Source: an uncultured Actinomycetes bacterium (GTDB lineage Bacteria > Actinomycetota > Actinomycetes > S36-B12). Taken from it: DNA of 9,871 nt. Made by a program: the position numbers and the translations under genes. Location: positions 1 to 9,871 of the forward strand of contig CAJIYV010000059.1 of NCBI GenBank assembly GCA_905181745.1. Reading direction: 5' to 3'. Of this stretch, positions 6,445-9,871 are shown one piece after another; within the stretch, counting starts at the first letter, position 1; each line of letters starts with the position of its first letter. The notes under the pieces are model-generated. The model was not told the origin of the DNA. It saw nothing but the letters and a program-made list of their open reading frames with translations, and did not search any database.

Positions 6445-6453
6445 CCGTGCTTT

Positions 6454-7104
6454 CTAGCTCTCGCTAGGAGACTCCGAAACACTGGCCGCTTCGCTGGGGG
6501 TGGCTTCGGGGATTGTGCAGCCTTCTGGGGATGCGCTCGCCGACGGCTGCGCAAGTTGGGCAACTACCTCGGCGTCGTTGGCGAGGTCAGAGAACTGTTG
6601 GCCCAGAACCACGTCAATGCGCTTGCCACCTCGATCATCTTTGATCAGGGTCGCATCAGGGAAGTGATAGGCCACAAGCTTCGCGTTTGCCTCGCCTTTT
6701 GCGCCGTACCGAATCTCACCAGCGCCCTGCACGCCCACACCTAGTGGATCATTCTCCACTTTTGCGATCTTGAACCCCCGCACACTAAGGAACTTGGACG
6801 TCTCTCCCGCAATCCCCACGCGTTTAGTTGAGTTATAGACGTTGAGGGTAACCCGCGATGCGCGTGGTAACACTTCAGCGGGGGTCACCATGACTGTGGT
6901 GCAGCCGCCTACCAATGCCGATGCGCTTGGAGATGCTGCCGCATCGGCGACATCTGCTCCACCCGATCCCTTAAATAAGGTCGCGATCCCGAAACCCACA
7001 CCAAAAAGAACCAGCATGGCAACAAAAATCAGCACCACGGTCAACCAGAGCGGCCGCTGGGCGGGGCGAGTTTTGGGACGCCCGATTCGTTGAGGTGTTG
7101 ACAT
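6454..7104 (-). CDS. Membrane-anchored LytR_C-domain protein
   Basis: Small single-pass membrane protein of 216 residues with an extracytoplasmic LytR C-terminal (LytR_C) domain; in actinobacteria such proteins are linked to the cell envelope, but the domain's biochemical role is not settled. From ATG 7104: basic cytoplasmic tail (PQRIGRPKTRPAQRP), one membrane helix at about 20-45 (LWLTVVLIFVAMLVLFGVGF core), Ala/Ser linker, then the LytR_C domain at about 80-170 (VTLNVYNSTKRVGIAGETS, LSVRGFKIAKVEND, EIRYG). A Ser/Pro/Glu-rich low-complexity tail ends the protein. The LCP catalytic domain found in full LytR-CpsA-Psr proteins is absent. ATG 7104 is preferred over an in-frame start at 7173 inside tadA because TAGTCT lies 7 nt before it and the protein begins MSTPQR. 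It is 10 nt after tadA. Confidence 0.85.
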   Translation of the reverse strand: MSTPQRIGRPKTRPAQRPLWLTVVLIFVAMLVLFGVGFGIATLFKGSGGADVADAAASPSASALVGGCTTVMVTPAEVLPRASRVTLNVYNSTKRVGIAGETSKFLSVRGFKIAKVENDPLGVGVQGAGEIRYGAKGEANAKLVAYHFPDATLIKDDRGGKRIDVVLGQQFSDLANDAEVVAQLAQPSASASPEGCTIPEATPSEAASVSESPSES

Positions 7105-7111
7105 TGGATAC

Positions 7112-7117
7112 AGACTA
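7112..7117 (-). promoter_or_regulatory. Candidate -10 element for a leaderless lytR_C-type gene
   Basis: On the minus strand TAGTCT is followed by 7 nt (GTATCCA) and the ATG at 7104. The hexamer is identical to the one before upp and its first three bases are the tadA stop codon. It would let this gene be transcribed separately from tadA. Confidence 0.5.
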
Positions 7118-7588
7118 ACGTTTTTCGCTAAAAAATTCCCGAAGTAACTGCCCGGTTTCGTTTTCCAGCACACCGGGAATAACCTCTACTTGGTGGTTCA
7201 TTCGCTGGTCGCGCACTAGGTCCCACCGGGATCCCACTGCGCCATATTCCTCATTCCACGCGCCAATGACTAGCCGTGGGACCCGCGCCATGGTGATTGC
7301 CCCCGCACACATGGGGCACGGTTCAAGGGTTACATACATTGTTGAGCGCGCGATCCGCCAGTCACCGAGTTGCGCTCCAGCCGCACGCAGGGCCAGGATT
7401 TCAGCATGGGCTGTTGGGTCTTTGCGTTGTTCGCGGGAATTCCCTGCTCGAGCGATAATTTCTCCTTGGTCGGTCACGATCACCACGCCGATGGGAATAT
7501 CGCCCCGCTCCCCCGCAATATTGGCTTGCTCAATGGCCTGACGCATAAAACCTTCATGTAGCTGGGTTTGGTTGGGGGCGCTACTCAC
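7115..7588 (-). CDS. tadA: tRNA-specific adenosine deaminase
   Basis: Converts adenosine-34 to inosine in the wobble position of tRNA-Arg(ACG), an essential decoding step; cytosolic zinc enzyme working as a dimer. It has 157 residues, normal for the family. The cytidine-deaminase fold motifs are complete: A-H-A-E-I with zinc ligand His61 and proton shuttle Glu63, and E-P-C-P-M-C with ligands Cys91 and Cys94. DIPIGVVIV (30-38) and GNSRE (49-53) are further conserved pieces. The GTG start at 7588 overlaps the stop of the upstream gene by 4 nt (GTGA), which implies translational coupling with the deaminase-associated protein. Guanine or cytosine deaminases share the fold, but the motif spacing and neighbour favour TadA. 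Confidence 0.95.
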   Translation of the reverse strand: MSSAPNQTQLHEGFMRQAIEQANIAGERGDIPIGVVIVTDQGEIIARAGNSREQRKDPTAHAEILALRAAGAQLGDWRIARSTMYVTLEPCPMCAGAITMARVPRLVIGAWNEEYGAVGSRWDLVRDQRMNHQVEVIPGVLENETGQLLREFFSEKR

Positions 7589-8073
7589 GGATTGCGGATC
7601 TTCTGCCAGGCAAATTCAGCGCCAATGCGCTTAAATATCTCGGAAATCTGTTGATCCGGCTCCAGATCTGGGTTTTCGCAGATCATGGAGAGATCCTGCG
7701 ATTTGAGTCCAAAGTTCGAGAGCAAGTTTAGGTCGCCGACCGCTTCGAACTCTTCAAAGTCACCCTCTTCCCAGTCCAACTCGATGAGGTCGGCGGCGTC
7801 TTCGGCTATATCCCAGTCCAGGAGCGCCGCACCGTCACTTATGACCACCTCGGTCTTCTGGTTGTCGTTCCGGAGCAGAATAAAGAACTCTTCGCCCACT
7901 CCTATGGCGGCGTACACTCCGCCTTCACCGGGGTATTGCTTGCACAATGCCAAAAGGTCATCAAGGACAATGCTGTGCTGCGCCGGAACCGGGATTGAAT
8001 TCCACACCCCATCTTCGCGCCACAAAATGGCACTGTAATCAAGGTCCTCTGTACGTACCTGCTCAGTTGCCAT
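7585..8073 (-). CDS. tRNA adenosine deaminase-associated protein
   Basis: Actinobacterial protein of 162 residues that is regularly encoded directly before tadA and is named for that position; its function is not established. The sequence is acidic, rich in Asp/Glu in the middle (LIELDWEEGDFEEFEAVGDL, about 97-116), without signal peptide or membrane segment, so cytosolic. The N-terminal half has a two-layer look (SAILWREDGVWNSIPVP, VYAAIGVGEEFFILLRND) but no catalytic motif that I recognise. ATG 8073 is the only sensible start; there is no Shine-Dalgarno and no TANNNT at the leaderless distance (a TAACGT lies 14 nt upstream). The stop overlaps tadA's GTG, so the pair is likely made in fixed ratio; a partner or regulator of TadA is an inference only. 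Confidence 0.88.
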   Translation of the reverse strand: MATEQVRTEDLDYSAILWREDGVWNSIPVPAQHSIVLDDLLALCKQYPGEGGVYAAIGVGEEFFILLRNDNQKTEVVISDGAALLDWDIAEDAADLIELDWEEGDFEEFEAVGDLNLLSNFGLKSQDLSMICENPDLEPDQQISEIFKRIGAEFAWQKIRNP

Positions 8074-8116
8074 GGCTTAATAGTTGCACGTTACCCACCC
8101 ACAGCGCGACCTCGAT

Positions 8117-8126
8117 CCAATATTGG
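8117..8126. promoter_or_regulatory. Palindrome CCAATATTGG in the divergent intergenic region
   Basis: A perfect 10-bp palindrome lies in the 88-nt gap between the divergent tadA-associated gene and upp, overlapping the place where a upp -35 would be. It may be an operator, but a 10-bp palindrome can also occur by chance. Confidence 0.25.
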
Positions 8127-8148
8127 TGAGCGCCTGCAGGCCTTGCGC

Positions 8149-8154
8149 TAGTCT
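8149..8154 (+). promoter_or_regulatory. Candidate -10 element for leaderless upp
   Basis: TAGTCT is followed by 7 nt (TGAGGGC) and the upp ATG. GAGGG here is only 1 nt from the ATG, too close to be a working Shine-Dalgarno, which also favours a leaderless mRNA. TTGGTG at 8123-8128 is a poor -35 with a 20-nt spacer. Confidence 0.55.
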
Positions 8155-8161
8155 TGAGGGC

Positions 8162-8800
8162 ATGCACACTCTTGTCGTTGATCACCCGCTCGTTGCCCAC
8201 AAAATGTCCCGACTTCGCCGTGAAGAGACCTCGTCGGCAACATTTCGCCTCCTCGCAGAGGAACTAGTCACCCTGTTGGCCTATGAAGCCACGCGTGGGC
8301 TTGAAGTGGGTGAGGTACCCATCACCACGCCGGTTTCTCCCACAGTTGGCCAGGAAATGACCCATCCCTTGCCCCTCGTTGTTCCGATTCTGCGCGCTGG
8401 TTTGGGCATGTTAAACGGCATGGTCCGCTTAATGCCAACCGCCGAAGTCGGGTTCCTTGGACTCGTGCGCGATGAAGAATCTTTAACCGCATCGATTTAC
8501 GCAGATCGTTTGCCCGACGACATCCATAATCGCCAGGTCTTCGTACTTGACCCGATGCTGGCAACCGGTGGCACGCTCATTGCAGCGATTGACATCTTGC
8601 TGGAGCGCGGTGCAAAAGATGTAACCGCGATTTGCTTGCTTGCCGCGCCAGAAGGTCTCGCGCGGCTTGAACAAGCCTACGGCGCCCGCACTGAAAACGT
8701 ATCCCTCGTTATTGCCGGACTGGACGAAAAACTTAACGAAAAGGGCTACATCGTGCCCGGCCTCGGTGATGCTGGAGACCGGCTTTACGGGACCGTTTAA
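8162..8800 (+). CDS. upp: Uracil phosphoribosyltransferase
   Basis: Salvages uracil by joining it to PRPP to give UMP and pyrophosphate; cytosolic. It has 212 residues, the standard length (about 205-215). Recognisable parts: the N-terminal [27 protein letters not shown] (75-83), the PRPP-binding loop [12 protein letters not shown] (128-139), and the uracil-binding C-terminus [16 protein letters not shown] (about 196-211). ATG 8162 is chosen over an in-frame ATG at 8084 since family members start with this sequence and the upstream 26 codons look non-coding and contain the promoter. The gene is divergent from the tadA cluster and converges on the pntB remnant 3 nt beyond its stop. Confidence 0.97.
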   Translation: MHTLVVDHPLVAHKMSRLRREETSSATFRLLAEELVTLLAYEATRGLEVGEVPITTPVSPTVGQEMTHPLPLVVPILRAGLGMLNGMVRLMPTAEVGFLGLVRDEESLTASIYADRLPDDIHNRQVFVLDPMLATGGTLIAAIDILLERGAKDVTAICLLAAPEGLARLEQAYGARTENVSLVIAGLDEKLNEKGYIVPGLGDAGDRLYGTV

Positions 8801-8803
8801 TTG

Positions 8804-9084
8804 CTACAGCCCCTTGAGGGAAGAAACAACTTTCGTCAGTGAGTCTTTCACATCACCTAATAACAGAGTGGTTTTTGGATCAAAAAGAACGGCATTCCGT
8901 AAATCGGCGCTGTCTTGTCAGTTCTTGCTGCCGGGTTCACCACGTCACTAGCTCCAACAACAAGCACCACATCGGTTGAAGAGAACTCAGGATTGATGTC
9001 ATCCATTTCCTTCAGACGGTCATAAGGAACATTGGCTTCAGCCAGTAACACATTCCTGTGACCGGGCATGCGACCTGCAACCGG
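8804..9084 (-). pseudogene. pntB: Remnant of NAD(P) transhydrogenase beta subunit (3' end)
   Basis: Decayed last part of pntB, the membrane/NADP(H)-binding subunit of proton-translocating transhydrogenase. Reading from 9084: [30 protein letters not shown] and [10 protein letters not shown]...PIYGMP are hallmark pieces of domain III. After PIYGMP (about 8890) the frame runs into a stop, while the shifted frame continues with [15 protein letters not shown] and ends LKGL-TAG at 8804. The normal family sequence of about 27 residues between these parts (the stretch with V-K-R-S and the GIDNP-type segment) is missing, so an out-of-frame deletion of some 80 nt has occurred. Upstream of PVAGRM similarity stops and an in-frame TGA follows at 9091-9093; the preceding 300 or more codons of pntB are absent. 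Not expected to give a working protein. Confidence 0.85.
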
Positions 9085-9086
9085 AC

Positions 9087-9176
9087 GGAGTCAGCGCTGG
9101 AAAAATCGGCGGCTGGGTCCTCGTTCTGGGGGTTGGCGCCGTTGCGGCAAGTGACAAAGGACTACTTTCGCAATAA
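9087..9176 (+). pseudogene. Possible 3' tail of a lost plus-strand membrane-protein gene
   Basis: The plus frame ending with TAA at 9174-9176 reads [20 protein letters not shown] and then ASDKGLLSQ, which looks like a terminal membrane helix plus short tail. No start codon or domain is present before the pntB breakpoint near 9085, so if real it is only the end of a gene whose front was deleted. It overlaps the end of parA by 15 nt. I do not recognise the protein, and a stretch this short may be chance. Confidence 0.25.
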
Positions 9177-9871
9177 AGTCGAGAGGTACTTATCAAAAAT
9201 CCGAGCAACTTCTCGACCACCGGGAGTTTTGACTTCATTGACCGGTGTGCCGAACCCTTCAGCTTGGGTCACCGCGATCCGCTCGGGTAGAAAAGGCTTC
9301 AGGATTGCTGCCTTGCCGTACAAAGTGCCCAATTCATTCATGCGGTACTGGTGCTCTTCAGCGACTGACCGAACCCGGTTCACCACAATTCCCGCGAGTT
9401 TCAGACTTGGATTAACGCCCTTACGCATCTCTTCCACTTCAGCGATTGCTCGCTCAACACCCTGGGCCCCGAAATACGAAGGCGTAGTCACAATCAAAGC
9501 CAAGTCCGAAGCCGCAAGCGCTTCCCGCGTGAGTGCACCTAATGAAGGCGGGCAGTCAATAAGTACCAGGTCGTATCCATTTAGTTGATTGAGCGCTTTA
9601 GCTAACTTCGGAGTGAAAGCGCTACCAGGGTGGGTCCAAGAATCAAATCTGATCACACTCGGGTGACTTGACAGCACATCAACCTCACCTGGACCAATTT
9701 CCCAATCACATGGAGTTAATGCGCCCTCGATTTCTGCACGAGTTGGATGCTCCAACACATTTGCGACCGATGTCTTTGAGGGGTGTGTCCGTAGAATTGA
9801 TGTTGCATTTCCCTGAGGATCAAGGTCAACGACGAGTGAAGCAAGACCCCGCGAGGTTGCTGCACCAGCCA
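9162..9871 (-). CDS. parA: ParA-family chromosome-partitioning ATPase (N-terminus outside window)
   Basis: Walker-type ATPase of the ParA/Soj/MinD group that works with ParB or SMC-related proteins in chromosome segregation. The frame is open to the window edge, giving 236 codons; the first visible residues are AGAATSRGLASLVVDLDPQGNATS, so the Walker A (KGGVGKTT) and about 30-40 residues are missing. Present are the A' motif DLDPQGN, Walker B VLIDCPPSLG, and the nucleotide-contact region VVNRVRS and the C-terminal FGTPVNEV. A GTG within the frame (9758) is not the start, because the conserved A' motif lies upstream of it. ParA genes of actinobacteria often precede scpA-scpB; here the downstream side is the pntB remnant instead, so this could be another ParA paralogue. 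Confidence 0.93.
   Translation of the reverse strand, partial: AGAATSRGLASLVVDLDPQGNATSILRTHPSKTSVANVLEHPTRAEIEGALTPCDWEIGPGEVDVLSSHPSVIRFDSWTHPGSAFTPKLAKALNQLNGYDLVLIDCPPSLGALTREALAASDLALIVTTPSYFGAQGVERAIAEVEEMRKGVNPSLKLAGIVVNRVRSVAEEHQYRMNELGTLYGKAAILKPFLPERIAVTQAEGFGTPVNEVKTPGGREVARIFDKYLSTLLRK

Noticed and set aside
6077..6744. Long plus-strand frames running through the SRP RNA antisense and both tRNAs
   Set aside because: They overlap RNA genes and the LytR_C gene on the other strand; composition is imposed by those features.
8084..8161. Upstream in-frame start extending upp by 26 residues
   Set aside because: The added residues do not resemble the family, and the region holds the promoter hexamer.
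8857..9069. Intact small protein of 70 residues from the pntB frame
   Set aside because: It is an internal piece of pntB domain III beginning at an internal Met and ending in a frameshifted tail; a pseudogene remnant explains it better.
9058..9588. Plus-strand frame opposite parA
   Set aside because: It is antisense to conserved ParA motifs and has no recognisable domain.
1..9871. Mobile element, phage, toxin-antitoxin or defence island
   Set aside because: No transposase, integrase, terminal inverted repeats, direct target duplications or defence-type domains were found; the genes are housekeeping and transport.

Overview
The window reads as ordinary chromosome of an actinobacterium (Actinomycetota) of roughly 50-55% GC. 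The evidence is an actinobacterial-type DnaX with a C4 zinc motif and SRTHNY motif, the actinobacterial trio of tRNA-adenosine-deaminase-associated protein / TadA / LytR_C protein, a small SRP RNA, and many genes with a TANNNT hexamer 6-7 nt before the start codon instead of a Shine-Dalgarno (leaderless mRNAs). A streamlined aquatic actinobacterium would fit, but the sequence alone does not fix the lineage.

Layout. 1-450 (-): N-terminal third of aspartate kinase, cut by the window edge. 530-2220 (+): an ABC-2 type exporter pair (ATPase, permease; ATGA overlap). 2217-4670 (-): recR and dnaX, the permease and recR overlapping tail-to-tail by 4 nt. 4693-4761: a nested hairpin acting as terminator of the next gene. 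4773-5915 (-): a solitary secreted branched-chain-amino-acid-type binding protein. 5984-6142 (-): SRP RNA (ffs) with terminator(s) and a candidate promoter. 6193-6280 and 6358-6444 (+): tRNA-Ser(GGA) and tRNA-Ser(CGA). 6454-8073 (-): a three-gene cluster, tadA-associated gene - tadA - lytR_C-type gene. 8162-8800 (+): upp, divergent from that cluster. 8804-9084 (-): decayed 3' end of pntB (transhydrogenase beta subunit), followed by a short possible gene tail on the + strand. 9162-9871 (-): parA, entering from the right edge.

Functionally the window is housekeeping: clamp loading and recombination repair (dnaX, recR), protein targeting (ffs), decoding of serine codons and wobble inosine formation (two tRNAs, tadA), pyrimidine salvage (upp), aspartate-family amino-acid synthesis (lysC), chromosome partition (parA), plus two transport functions (exporter, solute capture).

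No clear new multi-gene system (defence, CRISPR, mobile element, biosynthetic cluster) is visible. The most distinctive signals are: (1) both tRNA-Ser genes carry the same TAATCT hexamer exactly 7 nt before their mature 5' end, so transcription may start at or within 2 nt of the mature tRNA; (2) the same geometry at four protein genes; (3) a pntB remnant with an internal deletion and a sharp 5' breakpoint beside parA; (4) a 15-nt tandem repeat in dnaX; (5) an exporter pair lying opposite in strand between recR and lysC.
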